Assembly (NCBI GenBank): GCA_054601695.1
Contig: BAAHQB010000082.1
Span: 310,001-374,000 of the forward strand
Origin: Amorphochlora amoebiformis
Taxonomy: Eukaryota; Cercozoa; Chlorarachniophyceae
Direction: 5' to 3'
Length of the DNA: 64,000 bases
In this document: piece after piece, positions 15,379 to 55,258 of the stretch
Layout: each line of letters opens with the position of its first letter
How positions within the stretch are numbered: the first letter of the stretch is position 1
Program-made: the position numbers and the translations under genes
Notes under the pieces: generated by a model
The model's database searches: none
What the model saw: the letters and a program-made list of their open reading frames with translations, nothing else
Told to the model about the DNA's origin: nothing

Positions 15379-16490
15379 TCAAAATAAAACTAGCCTTTCC
15401 AGCAGCGTCTGAGAAACGACCCCTATCCTGAGTTCCATATCCGTAATTTCCTTGCGTAAGCCTGACAACGCCGAGGAGATCTTATTCAATGGGGACGTAT
15501 CCTACCAAATATATCAGACTTAGGGTAAGATGTTCCCGTAGGTATCTTCGTTTTTGAGTTGTGTTTTTTTTGCAAGTTTGGAATGTATCTTTTTAAAACA
15601 GGCGTACCGTGATCTTGTGATTTCTGGCTCTCATTTCTGCTTTAATATTCTCCACCTGGTATATACATATATATATATATAATATATATATTTACATATA
15701 TATATATTTTATATATAATATATATATATATATATACATTGGTATATAACCATAATCCTGACTCCTATAATTACCTCGCGCTCTAACCCTCCTTCACTAA
15801 CCCTCCTTGCCTTAACCCTAACCTTAGCTTTTAACCCTATCCCCACCCCTATCCCTAACCCTAACCCTAACCCTAAGCCTTCCCTAACCCTAAACGTAAC
15901 CTTAACCTTAATCGTAACGTAACCCTAACGTAAGCCCTAACCAAACCCTTAACCGCTTCGGTTTTGCTTGTCAGATCTCCTGTTAGCTGATAAATTGGTA
16001 TAAGAATGAGATTTCAAAGGTTCTGTTTAAGGTTAAGAAAATTGATCTTTCTTTTGGAGAGTATTTTGATTTGCATGTTAAGGGAATTTTGCCTCGGCGA
16101 CGCTCTGGGAGAGGGTGTTATAGCGTTCTTGAATGCTGTCGAGGATTTTTTGCTTCTCTCGGAAGTCGGCCCCTACATTATGAAAATACAAACATATATG
16201 TATGTATGTATATGTATATATCTAACTATGTTTGTAAATGTGAAGTATTTACATGTTTATATTGTACATATATATATATATATGTTTAATATACAAACAT
16301 GCATAGAAATAAGTACGTTTATGTCTATGTAAAGCACCTAAATATATATGTACAAACATAGATAGTGTACATATAAATGAGAAAGTAAGAAATTATATAT
16401 ATATATATATATATATATTAATATATATAAATGTATACATCTATGTCATGTATATACATATATACACACATATGTACATATATGTATATA

Positions 16491-16537
<47 letters not shown>

Positions 16538-16996
16538 TGTATGTACCCCACACAAGAGCACACATTCACATGCACACATCTGAAAACTCACCAAGATGTT
16601 CAAAGTCCTTGTTAAGATGAGACTCTTTCGCTGCAATGCGCTCGACTGTCTTCTGCAGCCTTGCCCCCACACTGATTAGAACCGGCCGCACGGCCTTGAA
16701 TCTCTCGCCAACGAGAGTGCTAGGATACAGAGGAGAATGAGGAAAACTCCTACTCACTCTCGCCTTCTCTCCCTCTTATCTCTCTTGCTCTGTTCATATA
16801 TCGTTACTAATGTTATTCTGTAATTAGAAACAAAAGTGTGATATTACTCATGTTTTTGGCTCTGATCGAGGTGCGTTCGCCACTCATGAGAGGAGATTGC
16901 TCTGTCTTTTTTCCATCGAAGCATTGGACCCACTCGCTCGAGCTCCAAGGCCCACTGTATGTGTTTGTGTGTAAAAGGATTACATCGTGTATATGC

Positions 16997-17041
<45 letters not shown>

Positions 17042-17189
17042 TAGTGTATTTATTTCATACATATATTTATGTATATACCAACATGTGTATATAAATACAC
17101 GTACCTACCATATATATAAACACACATATGTCTACATATGTAGTCTTCGTCCATAAATATACATACATACAGATATGTGTATATATATA

Positions 17190-17242
<53 letters not shown>

Positions 17243-17444
17243 ATTATATATTTAATATAATGCATACTCATAAAACAAAAAATAGGTGTATTTATATGTA
17301 TATATATGATACATTCGAAACAATACCTTGGCAGGGTCGACATTGGATTCCAAAACACCCTGAATACCAATCTCATCCTCCTTCACATCGCCCTTCTCTA
17401 TCTAATATATATGTATAGATGTATATAAATATGTGTATATGTAC

Positions 17445-17486
<42 letters not shown>

Positions 17487-17505
17487 TATTCGTAAATCTA
17501 TATGC

Positions 17506-17541
<36 letters not shown>

Positions 17542-17757
17542 TATATGTATATAATATATCATATATGATATATTATTTTATATCATATATGATATATTAC
17601 AAATAATATAGTTAATATTATATGTGTGATGTCATATGTTATTTCATAATTGTGTGTTCATATATGTGTATAAGCATCTATGTGCTTTAGATATTTTTAT
17701 GTACTATAATATCACATGTACATATTATATATATACACACATATATATATTTTTTTT

Positions 17758-17789
<32 letters not shown>

Positions 17790-19003
17790 GACTATATATA
17801 TATATTATGTAATATATATATATATATGTGTATACATACACACATAATACTCTATGACTTATATACACACCTCATCTCCAAGATAGGCAGCATAAGGAGA
17901 GACATTTTCGACGACTTCAACGGCTATCTCATCGCCGATTTCTGCCTCTTCATCGACCTACGATTGATATTAGAGTTGGGGTTTGGATCAGATTATTTAG
18001 CATATCTTAGCCTTAGTGCCATTGTTGGGATTTAGGGTGAGGGTTAAGGTTAGGCAGCACAGTATGGTTAGGGTTAGGCTTGGGTTAGGGTTAGGTTAGG
18101 TTAGGCTAGGGTTAGGTTAGGGTTAGGGTTAGGCTGAGCTACGGTTAAAGGGTTAGGGTTGGGATAGGTGGGTTTTCGAGGAGGTTTTCACCTGTGCCTC
18201 TTCAATAAAGTCCGCCATGGTATATACCTGCCAGATATATATTATTACATATACATATATATATATATACATTATGCATTTAAATATATTATATATTTAG
18301 GTATGCGCATGTATGTGAAAATGTGACTGTTTCTATATATGTATATATATATATATGTATACTGTACTGTATAATATATATATATATATATATATGTATA
18401 TATTACTATATATGTATTTATTTCTATTCATAATATACACATATATAAATATTTACATGTTATATGCATACCTATATATATATATGTATATATGTATATG
18501 TATATATATATATATTATATATATATATATAAATGTATATATTATATATATATATATTATATATTGGTTATATATATATATATATATATATATATCTTTC
18601 CGCTGTCTCGCACTCAGTCCCCTTTCCTCCCCTTTATTCGATTTCCTCGCTCTTTCTCTTCTCTCACTCTCTCGCTATCTCCCCCCTTACCATATTTTAC
18701 ATATACAGGGTGTAAAATACCAAAAATAAAATATATATGTATATATAATGTATATGTAAATACATATATACATATATATATATGTATATATATATATATA
18801 TGTATATATACCGGAGGCTTGACGGAAAAGTTGGCCTTCTCTAACGCAGTGTCGCATAAAAAATCAAGCAGCTGACATACCTACAGCAACAGTGTCCCCA
18901 AATTCTTCAATTCACGCACCCTATTCGTCCTCCCTCTCTCTCACCTCGTTGCCACATAACCACATGCACACACGTATATAATACACATATATATATATAT
19001 AGG

Positions 19004-19045
<42 letters not shown>

Positions 19046-19342
19046 ATATGTATGTATATATTATAGATATATGCATGCAAATACATTCTAAATAAGCTTT
19101 TCATACACGATAATCTCGGTTGACTGACCGCATCTCCTGAGCCATGCCTCAGTTTTGATACCGGAAAGCTTGTTACGAAACCTAGTCTCTGTATACGGAC
19201 ACATATGTGCAAATAGATATTTAAATGGGTGTATATATGTATATGTGTATATAATATACACATATATATATGTATGTATCTATAATATATATATATATAT
19301 GTTTACATACATACACATATACACACATATATACATATGTAT

Positions 19343-19410
<68 letters not shown>

Positions 19411-19415
19411 CACAC

Positions 19416-19473
<58 letters not shown>

Positions 19474-19731
19474 TGTGTATGTATATATATATATATATAT
19501 ATACCCATATATACATATATATATTTACACATACATACAAATGTGTATATTGCATACAAAAATGCATTTGAATATGCGCACACACACGCATATTATATAT
19601 ATACACAAATAAGTGTGTGTATATATATATACTATAAACATGTATGGTTTTGTACATATTATCTGGTAACCTGACACTCGGAAAGGACCGTTTGAGAGAT
19701 GGAGTTGGGGTCCTAGTATAAATATGTATAC

Positions 19732-19765
<34 letters not shown>

Positions 19766-20271
19766 AAAATATATATATACATATATACATATATATTATA
19801 TATATATATATATATACATATATATGTATTTTACATATCTATAGATGTATGTATATGTATGTATATAAATATATATAAAGGTTAGGCCTAGCGTTCAGTT
19901 CATGTGAGTGCATGTAAATAACACATATAAATAAATATACCTCCTCGAACTCATTCCATTGAGCGAATTCAACGCCTGAGAGAACAACAAAACTATTGTA
20001 TGATTTTGCCAGAGAAGAATACTCAGAAGCAGGGACCTGAGACTGTCAGGAGCCAGGCGGAGAGCGCCGCGAAGTAGGGGAATTGCTCCGAAGCAGTGGA
20101 TGAGACAGCGAAAAAGCACTTGTGTAGAGGCTGGTCGTGTATGTATAATTTCAATATTGTGTATATACTATGCATGTACGTACAAATTGTGTATATGTGT
20201 GTGTGTGTGCGTGTATTCTATGAGAAAATTTGCGCTTACATTTATGCGTATATACATATATGTATACATAC

Positions 20272-20340
<69 letters not shown>

Positions 20341-20602
20341 GCATGTGAATGTAAAACATTTCCATTTTCATCTGAATAAGTAATATATACATATTTGTAT
20401 GTACATATAGTTAGATATATGTGACTGTATCGAACTTTGAATTGCTTGCGTTGCTGTAGAAACTTCGTCTCATAATTAAGAACCTAAAATGATATGAGTA
20501 TCATCCGTCGACTTATGGAAAGCTCATACACGCCTAGGAATTGTGGGAATATCTAGAATATTTCGTTATTATTGCCTTCAGTTTCTCCAAAATTTCTTCC
20601 AT
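15379..20602 (-). CDS. IFT57: Intraflagellar transport protein 57 (16 exons)
   Basis: IFT-B peripheral subunit of the anterograde flagellar transport train. Exons, 5' to 3' on the minus strand: 20602-20576, 20483-20436, 20130-20037, 19975-19941, 19712-19676, 19181-19129, 18880-18812, 18227-18192, 17957-17871, 17401-17327, 16954-16848, 16719-16592, 16172-16093, 15986-15954, 15655-15608, 15501-15379; 1080 nt, 359 aa, TGA stop. The N-terminal NN-CH domain shows [59 protein letters not shown] and [14 protein letters not shown]. An acidic stretch follows, then [20 protein letters not shown] and coiled coil ([13 protein letters not shown]), ending [20 protein letters not shown] and TLLE as in animal IFT57. 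Met 20602-20600 is the first in-frame ATG seen, but similarity continues upstream (NVYAL), so exon 1 probably starts at 20628 or 20642 and an upstream exon is missing. Two donors appear to be GC (20575, 16092). Divergent from AP-4 epsilon. Confidence 0.9.
15775..15952. repeat. Degenerate telomere-like repeat, CCCTAA on plus strand
   Basis: CCCTAACCCTAACCCTAA and variants fill most of the IFT57 intron between exons 16.0 kb and 15.65 kb. Here the sense strand of the host gene reads TTAGGG, opposite to most other intronic tracts in the window. Confidence 0.8.
18018..18165. repeat. Degenerate TTAGGG tract in IFT57 intron
   Basis: TTAGGGTTAGG variants on the plus strand, so the IFT57 sense strand reads CCCTAAC, between the exons ending at 17957 and starting at 18192. 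A copy of the motif GGATCAGATTATT lies at its edge (17985-17997). Confidence 0.8.
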
Positions 20603-20628
20603 GAGTGCATAGACGTTACAAGATCCGC

Positions 20629-21294
20629 CTGCATCGATGATCCTGGATGATTTTAAATGTTTACGTATGCAATAGTTAGTGCAGCATGTAAATGTATCTA
20701 ATTTATACGTTTATATAAGTATGCATATGAAAATTGCAATTTTAAACATTCAGAAATGTTTTTGACCGCTACTTTACGTTCACACAACGCTCGTACGGGC
20801 ACATCGTGTGCGAGCATTCCAACCCCAACTCGCAAGCGGACCGAAATCGAAGCGACAGATGAAATAAGAGATCCAAACCCTCCCAAAAGTAGCCACTTCC
20901 CTCCTCACTACTCACAACATAAAAAATAAACCGATGTATCACCTCCTTTTCCCCTCCATGAGCGTTCCGAGGGAAGGTCAACCAGAGAAACAATGAGGTC
21001 AAGACGAAAAATATTCAATCTGCAGAAAGTAACTCTTCGGCTTTGCCAGTGTCATCTTCAGTGATGTCGTCACGTTTAGTGACACATTAGCAAGCCGAAC
21101 TTAATTCCTCGGGCTCCAAACCTTAAAATTTCGTGATCTATTCGTCTGAGTGCCCCTACGGTGTGGAATGCTGATGACGCAGCGTTGATATACTTGTCTA
21201 GATGGGCTTCCCATAGCTGGAGAGAAGGGTTTTGGTTTTCATGGGAATAAGGCATATGACTACTAATGTTATTCCCTCGTTAGGTTGAGTGAAA
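20629..21294. promoter_or_regulatory. Divergent intergenic region IFT57 / AP-4 epsilon
   Basis: About 650 bp between the first supported exons of two divergently oriented genes. It is one of the few long stretches without (AT)n runs. It should carry both promoters and possibly a 5' exon of IFT57. No specific promoter element could be identified. Confidence 0.5.
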
Positions 21295-47942
<26,648 letters not shown>

Positions 47943-48964
47943 AGTTAGAGCTCAAAGGCCGGTAAAAGTGGGGTCTCCCACTGTGCGTGTTCTAGATGTT
48001 CTAGATGTTCTAGCGGTGTCAGGCTGGTTTTAATCGAGTTTGAAACTACGGTTGTAGATTTGTGCATGTGGGGAGCTACTATGAGCAAGTTCATTCAGAT
48101 TAAATTACAACTTCGGAATCTTTAGAATCTAGAAAAAGCAAATAACGATATATGCTAGATATGGATAGTAAATCATGGCTACATATGCAGAGTCATATTA
48201 CTGACCCTACTGAGGGAGTGCACGGGTTAGGGTTAGGGTTATATCTGGTGTATTTAGGGTCAGGGTTAGCGTTATAGTTAGCTTAAGCTACTAAGGTTAG
48301 GATGAGGGTCAAGGTTATCTAGTTATACGTCATACGTATACGTACGTACGTACTTGACGTATGTAGAGATGTCATATGCACTAGGTTAGTATCAGATTAT
48401 TCATCTCAGTTCAAGGACCACTGACTTCTAGGTTAGGGCTAGAAGTAGGGTTGGGTAGCGTTAGGGTTGGGATAGGGTTAGGGTCTAGAGGTCAGGATGA
48501 GGGTCAAGGTTAGACTGTCATACGCATACGTATATGTCATTCATATGCACTAGGTTAAAGTTAGGGTTGGGCTAGGATATGGGCCAAGGTTACCCCCATC
48601 TAGGCCATATACGTACGTATGTCATGAACAGGGTTAAGCTTAAGGTTAGCATTAGGGTTGGGTTAGGGTTAGGGTTAGGATGAGGGTCAAGGTTAACCGT
48701 CATATACGTCCAGTACGTACGTACGTCATATGCAGCAAATTGATATACTATAATAATAATAAAAACATGTTACATCATAGTACGTATACAAATACTCATA
48801 ATATCTAGAATGTGTACGTACGTATATCTATACTAGTTTATATATGTCACATGATAATGATATCGGAATAGCTTAGAATGCCAAATCAACTAAAACCTAA
48901 CTACTAGATCTGAGTTTAAGTATGATACAGCCCAAAACTTGATATGCATCTAGCGTTGCGTACC
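47943..48964. other. Intergenic satellite-like region
   Basis: After the AP-4 epsilon stop come three tandem TTCTAGATG units (about 47990-48015). From 48215 to 48740 there are four diverged copies of a composite unit: telomere-like TTAGGG, then GGATGAGGGTCAAGGTTA, then a CGTCATACGTACGTACGTCA-like segment. No exon was supported. The two genes converge here. Confidence 0.65.
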
Positions 48965-49311
48965 CTATCGACGATTCTTGCGCAACCTACTTACTCTCTC
49001 CATCCTCTTTTTCCATCTCCCTGTGGAACCCCCCTTGTGCGCGCGTCGAGCCTTGAAACCGGTCAAGCGCTTTCCCAGAGGTTTTCGCGGCGTTTTCGCT
49101 CGCTTTTTCCCTGTGATTATGTTCATATATGTGTGTATTTAACATACATGCGGCACCCATATGTACTCAATCCTTATTATTATTCCAACGGTATATGCAT
49201 GTATAATATATGTATTCAAACATTATATACATATATATATATATATTATATCTTATATATATTTATATATAATATATACATGTATAATATATATTATATA
49301 TCTTATATGTG

Positions 49312-49343
<32 letters not shown>

Positions 49344-49363
49344 ATCATATTATATATACATAT

Positions 49364-49439
<76 letters not shown>

Positions 49440-49588
49440 GTATACATATATATATATATATATAATGTTTGAATACATATATTTATACATGTATATACCG
49501 TCGGAATAATAATAAGGATTGAGTACATATGAGTGCCATATATATATATACATATATATATATTTATACATATCTATATATATATGTA

Positions 49589-49634
<46 letters not shown>

Positions 49635-50246
49635 TAGGCATTGGGTGTATGGGTGTCTTGACAGTCAAGACGTGGGGTGTCTTGACAGACAAGACGTGGG
49701 ATGTCTTGACGGTTACAAAGGTCTAACCTCTTGACAGCCAATTCTGGCATTGGACGTATGGGTGTCTTGACAGTCAAGACGTGGGGCGTCTTGACAGTCA
49801 AGACGTCGGGTGTCTTGACAATCAAGGTGTGGAGTGTCTTGAGAGTCAAGACGTGAGATATCTTCGACAGTCAATTTGCGGGTTGTCTTGAGTGAATATG
49901 TGGGGTGTAATTTCCAATTTACCAAGGTCTAACTTACGGACTCTCTTGACAGCCAAACTCTGGCATTGGGCGTATGGGTGTATTGACCAGTCAAGACGTG
50001 GGGTGTCTTGACAGTGAATATGTGGGGTGTATTTGCAGTACAAAGGTCTAACTTACTGAGAGTCTGTGATTAAGTTAGACCTTTGTACGCATGTGACTCA
50101 TGCAAATACACCCGCATATACATTGTATATATTGTAACATACATATATATATATACAACATATATACACGTCGTTTACATAAGTGTGTACATCATTTGTA
50201 TAAATATATTCCTACATGTGATAATACATATACATATATATATGTG

Positions 50247-50279
<33 letters not shown>

Positions 50280-50285
50280 TAAAGA

Positions 50286-50330
<45 letters not shown>

Positions 50331-50499
50331 CTGTCGATATCAAATTTTTTTTGTAACATTTATTTATATACATATATATGTCCATATATAGATATGTTTA
50401 TATATAATATATGTTATACATTATATATTACATATATATATATATATATATGTATATTAACTATATATATATATGTATATATACATACATATATATATA

Positions 50500-50543
<44 letters not shown>

Positions 50544-51748
50544 TGTATATATGTCATATTTCATTAAATCTAATATTTACACCTATATATGCGTATGTTA
50601 GGGCTAGGGTTAGGATTAGGGTTAGGGTTAGGGTTAGGGTTAGGGAGGGATAGAGGATTTAGGGTTAGGGTTAGGGTTTCGGTTAGGGCTAGGATTAGGG
50701 TTAGAGTTACTAACCTAACCCTAACACTAACCCTACCACTGACCCTACCCTAACCCTAACCCTAAGCCTAACCCTTACCCTAACCCTAGCCTTATCACTC
50801 GAACCCTTACCCTAACCCTAAACCTAACCCTAACTCTGACCCTAACCTAGCCTTATCACTCGAACCATTAACCTAACCCTAACCCTAACCCTAACCCAAC
50901 CCTAACCTTAACCCTAACCCTAACCCTAGCCCTAGCCTTATCTCTCGAACCCTGTTCCTAACCCTAAACCTAATCCTAACAAGAACCATAATCCTAACCC
51001 TAACCCTAACCCTAGCCATAACCCCAAGTCTACCATCGAGGCTAACCCTAAACTATACCTAGCTAAACGGATCAGATTATTCAACAGAAGGTTAGGGTTA
51101 GGGTTAGTGTTAGGACCAGATTATTCAACAGAAGGTTAGGGTTAGGGTGAGGGTTATGTTAGAGTTAGGGATAGGGTTTAGAAAAGGGTTAGGGCTAGGG
51201 TTAGGGTTAGGATTAAGGTTGAAATGGGGGGTTAGGATCAGGGTAAGGGTTAGAGTTAGAGTTAGGGTTAAGAGTGAGGGTTAGGATTAGAGTGAGGGTT
51301 AGGGTTAGAGTTAGGGTTAGGGTTAGGGTAAGAGTTGTTGCTAGAGCTGATCGGGTTAGGGTTAGCGTTAGGGTTAGGCTTGGATAGGGTTATGCCATGA
51401 ATTTATAACTATTATAGATATAAGCATGTATATATATATGCTTACACATACAAATGTACATATATATGTGTGTGTTTATATATATATATAAATGTATATA
51501 TACAATATATATATGTGCATATATATGTGCATATATATATATACATATATATATATACAATGTAATATATATATATATATATTGTATATATATATATATT
51601 TATACACATATATATATATAATATGTACGTATGGACGATATGTATCTGAATATATTCACATATTCTATATATACACACATATATACACAAATATATATAT
51701 ATATATATATATACATAAATATATGTATGTATATATTTATACATATAT

Positions 51749-51799
<51 letters not shown>

Positions 51800-51818
51800 C
51801 ATACATATATATATATAC

Positions 51819-51849
<31 letters not shown>

Positions 51850-52293
51850 CAGATATATACATATATATATATACCATATATATATATATATATATAATAT
51901 AAAATACACAAAACAGATCTTTTTAAACATATTCCCCACCCAGTCCTGTTTCCTTCCCGAAGCGCCCTCTCTCCGAACCCTCAAAACTCTTAGTGTTATC
52001 TTGAGACGACTTGGCCTATGTTTGTAAACTAGTTTTCTCGCGTTTGGTTTATTTTGAACTATTACGGTCGCATATATACCTTTTGGATGGACCTGAGACG
52101 CCTCGATGCCATCCTATCAACTCTGCGTATCTGTTAGAAGGACGAGATACGTTTATATGGGGAATATGAGAAAATCATGTAGGTATGCCCTTTGTCTACA
52201 TTGTCCAATAGGTATATATATATATATATGAGATATATATATATATGTATATATATATATACATGACATATATATATATATATATATATATAA

Positions 52294-52350
<57 letters not shown>

Positions 52351-52365
52351 TATATAAATATAATG

Positions 52366-52397
<32 letters not shown>

Positions 52398-53168
52398 ACA
52401 TACATATATTTGCATCTAAATTGAGCAATGTGTAAGTACACGTTCATCCTATGAAAGTATGGACGTACGTATACCGTTTTTCTAACTCCCGCTACATGTG
52501 GTATGGCCTTGTTGGGGTCCTTACGAGAAGCAGCTAGGGCGGATTCTAATGCTTCCTATGTACATATGTGTCTTAAGTTGTATGTATTGTAATATATTAT
52601 ATGTATATGTGTATGTTTATATATGTATATATATATATATGTGTGTATATATATGTGTATGTATACATTATATGAATGTATATATATCCAGACAGATATC
52701 TATACACATTAGTATATATATATGTATATATATATATGTATATATATATATATAATTTATATATGTACATATATATATATATATATATATGTGTTTATAT
52801 ATATATATATATAAACATAATATTATAGATATAATATAAATTGACGTATTTATATGTCATATTTACATGCACACTCATGGTTTGAATTATCCACCGCTTT
52901 TTTATTTTGGCCGCGGCGATGAAGCTCTTGCTTAACTAAATCCAGATTCCTATTTGTAACATATATTATACATTATATTACATATATATATATATATATA
53001 TATAATGATGGTTTTATCTGTTGAATTTATAATTTTTATACGCGCAATTTCTATAAATATATTATATATATATATATATATATATGCATATAAATATATA
53101 TATATATATATATGCCTTTATACATGTATATATATATATATATATAATTACACGAACACACACACACG

Positions 53169-53204
<36 letters not shown>

Positions 53205-53248
53205 CACATTCATGCATGCAGCATCATATATATATACATATGTATATG

Positions 53249-53290
<42 letters not shown>

Positions 53291-54098
53291 ATTAAACCTA
53301 ACATGTATGTGATGTACATATATATACATGTATATATATATATATATATACATATATAATATACATATGTATATATATGTACATATATATATATATACAT
53401 ATATATAAATATGTGTATGTATACTATATATATATATTATGTATATATGTATATATATATATATATTTATGTACATGTACATACATAACATTTCTAAGTA
53501 CAAATCTCACGCACATGCAATGTTCACCTAAGCGACTTGAGACGTTCTTGAGCTATTTTTTTCTCCCATCTGATTCGATAAAACAATCAAACTCCTGCTC
53601 GTAGCCTCAACCCTGAGACTCTCTACCCGACCCTAACCCTACCTTAGCCTTAAACTTCACTCTTAACACTCACACCAACTGAATCCTGACCCTAATCTTC
53701 GCCCCCCATCCTAGCCCTTACCATAACCCTAGCCCCCTCCTAGCCCTCGCCCTAACCCTAGCTCCCTCCTAGACCTAACCATAACCTTAGCTCCATCCTA
53801 GCCCGAGCCCTAGCCCCCTTCTACCCCTAACACTAATCCCAACCGAACGCTAAGTTTGGCCCAACCCTAAACCTAGCTCCAACCCTATCCTAACCCTAAC
53901 CCTAACCCTTTGTGCTATTGAGAGGCTAGCCTAACCCTAGAGATAGCGTTATATGTAGCGCTAACTGTTGCGCTAACCGTAGCGCTACTATTACAATATC
54001 AAGCTAATGATAGACCTAATCCTAAATTGAACCGCATAGTACCGATTTTCCCCTTTCTTCTTTGAATGTGTGATCGCTTTAAGCTTGGATTTGATGGC
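48965..54098 (-). CDS. Basic protein of unknown family (7 exons found, 5' end missing)
   Basis: Exons, 5' to 3': 54098-54043, 53612-53537, 52930-52895, 52555-52475, 52130-52080, 51988-51940, 49110-48965; 495 nt, 164 aa plus TAG, phases consistent. It reads as a strongly basic protein ([17 protein letters not shown] at the start; [30 protein letters not shown] near the end; last residues RLRKNRR) with one helical Ala/Leu-rich stretch ([17 protein letters not shown]). I do not recognise the family. The composition would suit an RNA- or nucleolus-associated protein, but that is inference only. No start codon was found: 54098 is preceded by an acceptor, so a first exon lies upstream in AT-rich DNA. 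The last junction is the weakest part. If the donor GTGGGG at 51939 is not used, the frame ends at TAA 51923 (GGEYV) and exon 49110-48965 belongs to something else. The last intron, 2.8 kb, holds a hairpin minisatellite and telomere-like repeats. Confidence 0.55.
49636..50036. repeat. Minisatellite of perfect 8-bp hairpin units
   Basis: Units of about 22 bp built on GTCTTGACAGTCAAGAC, a perfect inverted repeat (8 + 1 + 8), followed by GTGGGGT. About ten copies are intact or nearly so, arranged in three larger blocks that each begin with CTGGCATTGGNCGTATGGGT or similar, separated by AAGGTCTAAC segments. It lies in the long intron of the basic-protein gene. Translations such as RLDCQDTP are repeat artefacts. 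Confidence 0.85.
50038..50088. repeat. 18-bp perfect stem-loop closing the minisatellite
   Basis: GTACAAAGGTCTAACTTA (50038-50055) is exactly reverse-complemented at 50071-50088, with a 15-nt loop. Single-arm versions (AAAGGTCTAAC) occur at about 49717 and 49924 inside the minisatellite. Confidence 0.95.
50598..51392. repeat. Telomere-like block with two orientation switches
   Basis: TTAGGG units (50598-50710) switch to CCCTAA units (50711-51056) and back to TTAGGG (51088-51392). Perfect runs of up to four units are mixed with many variants. At the second switch, two copies of GATTATTCAACAGAAGG-containing sequence occur (51069 and 51113). Confidence 0.9.
51069..51131 (+). repeat. Tandem pair of the motif GGATCAGATTATTCA
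   Basis: GGATCAGATTATTCAACAG (51069) and GGACCAGATTATTCAACAG (51113), both followed by AAGGTTAGGG. Related copies are at 17985, 48391 and 59576, each beside degenerate telomere repeat. Confidence 0.8.
53605..53965. repeat. CCCTAA-type degenerate tract
   Basis: CCCTAACCCTA, CCCTAGCCCC and similar variants between the first two exons found for the basic-protein gene, including CCTAGCCCTNNCCNTAACCC units. Confidence 0.75.
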
Positions 54099-54223
54099 CT
54101 ATGGCATGAAATTCAATATGATATTATCCTATGTGTATACACACACATTATATATATATATGTATTTATATATATATTATTTATATTTTATACATATACA
54201 CATATATATATATATATTTACAT

Positions 54224-54262
<39 letters not shown>

Positions 54263-54270
54263 GCAGATAT

Positions 54271-54323
<53 letters not shown>

Positions 54324-54386
54324 ATATGGAACTCTTTTATGTTGAGTGTGTACATCTTCACATAATATACACATATTTATACATAC

Positions 54387-54424
<38 letters not shown>

Positions 54425-54458
54425 TTATACATACATATACATATATGTATATATAAAT

Positions 54459-54513
<55 letters not shown>

Positions 54514-54576
54514 CATATTTCTATAATATGTAAATATCATATATATATATATATATATATATGATAATATGTTTAT

Positions 54577-54637
<61 letters not shown>

Positions 54638-54705
54638 ATATGTATATATATATACACATATATATATACATATTTATTTATATCCTTGCTTGATATATTG
54701 CATTG

Positions 54706-55258
54706 TTACAAGCGTACCACCTTCGGATCCAGAAGACGTTTACCCTTGAGTGCGTCCAAGGCTTTCCGTAGAACAAGAGAACTCTCTTCTCTCGCCGCAG
54801 CCTGCGTTATTTGAGGTCAGGTTTCAGTACTCACGTGGACCGAGTTATCTTTACGCACCTTTGGGTCTTCTGATCGCGTGCTTTCGATGCGATCACGGCT
54901 TTCCGTGTGGCTCTAAAGTTAAAGTTAGTAAGGGCGAGGGGAGATCTATGTGTACGGACTCAGATATGAAGTAAAAAATCATGAATATTTCCCTCGCGCG
55001 GCATCAACCACCACCCAAACCACTCCTTGTCGACCGATTCACACACTACGCCCGAAATATTTTAAGCTAACGCAATTTTGTCTTCTTTTTGATATTTCTC
55101 CACCCTCTTTCTCATATCGGCTTAAAACCGGCCACTCGCACCCGCAATTGGTCGTATAGCCGTCTGGCCCGAGGTGACATGTGCCCGTAGTCGTACGGGT
55201 CTCTCTTTTTCGGCTCAGAAATCTCAGCCGGATTTAAAAAGGGCTGTCGTCGCCTCAT
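54706..55258 (-). CDS. Small basic/polar protein of unknown family, 88 aa (3 exons)
   Basis: Exons 55258-55142, 54912-54859, 54801-54706 (267 nt including TAA), all phase 0, with donors GTGCGA and GTGCGT and AG acceptors. The protein starts [20 protein letters not shown], continues [19 protein letters not shown], then a charged middle ([17 protein letters not shown]), and ends in an amphipathic helix-like stretch with [20 protein letters not shown]. No transmembrane segment or known domain is seen. The frame stays open upstream of the chosen Met, so a longer N-terminus is possible. It is divergent from the coiled-coil gene, with 199 bp between start codons. Support is the open frame with matching splice sites; no family match is known to me. 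Confidence 0.55.

Noticed and set aside
20698-21002. Minus-strand open frames upstream of IFT57
   Set aside because: They show no similarity to the IFT57 N-terminus and no start codon joining in phase; kept as intergenic.
48944-49110. Plus-strand frame starting [15 protein letters not shown], resembling a mitochondrial presequence
   Set aside because: No downstream exon continues it. The minus strand of the same island is open with an acceptor in the right phase for the basic-protein gene, so the minus reading was preferred; the choice is not certain.
49636-50036. CRISPR-like array
   Set aside because: There are no regular unique spacers or associated genes. Units abut and vary as in a minisatellite, and the genome is eukaryotic.
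54750-54974. Plus-strand frame beginning [15 protein letters not shown]
   Set aside because: It overlaps two minus-strand exons that splice in phase and end in a stop. The plus frame has no matching neighbours.
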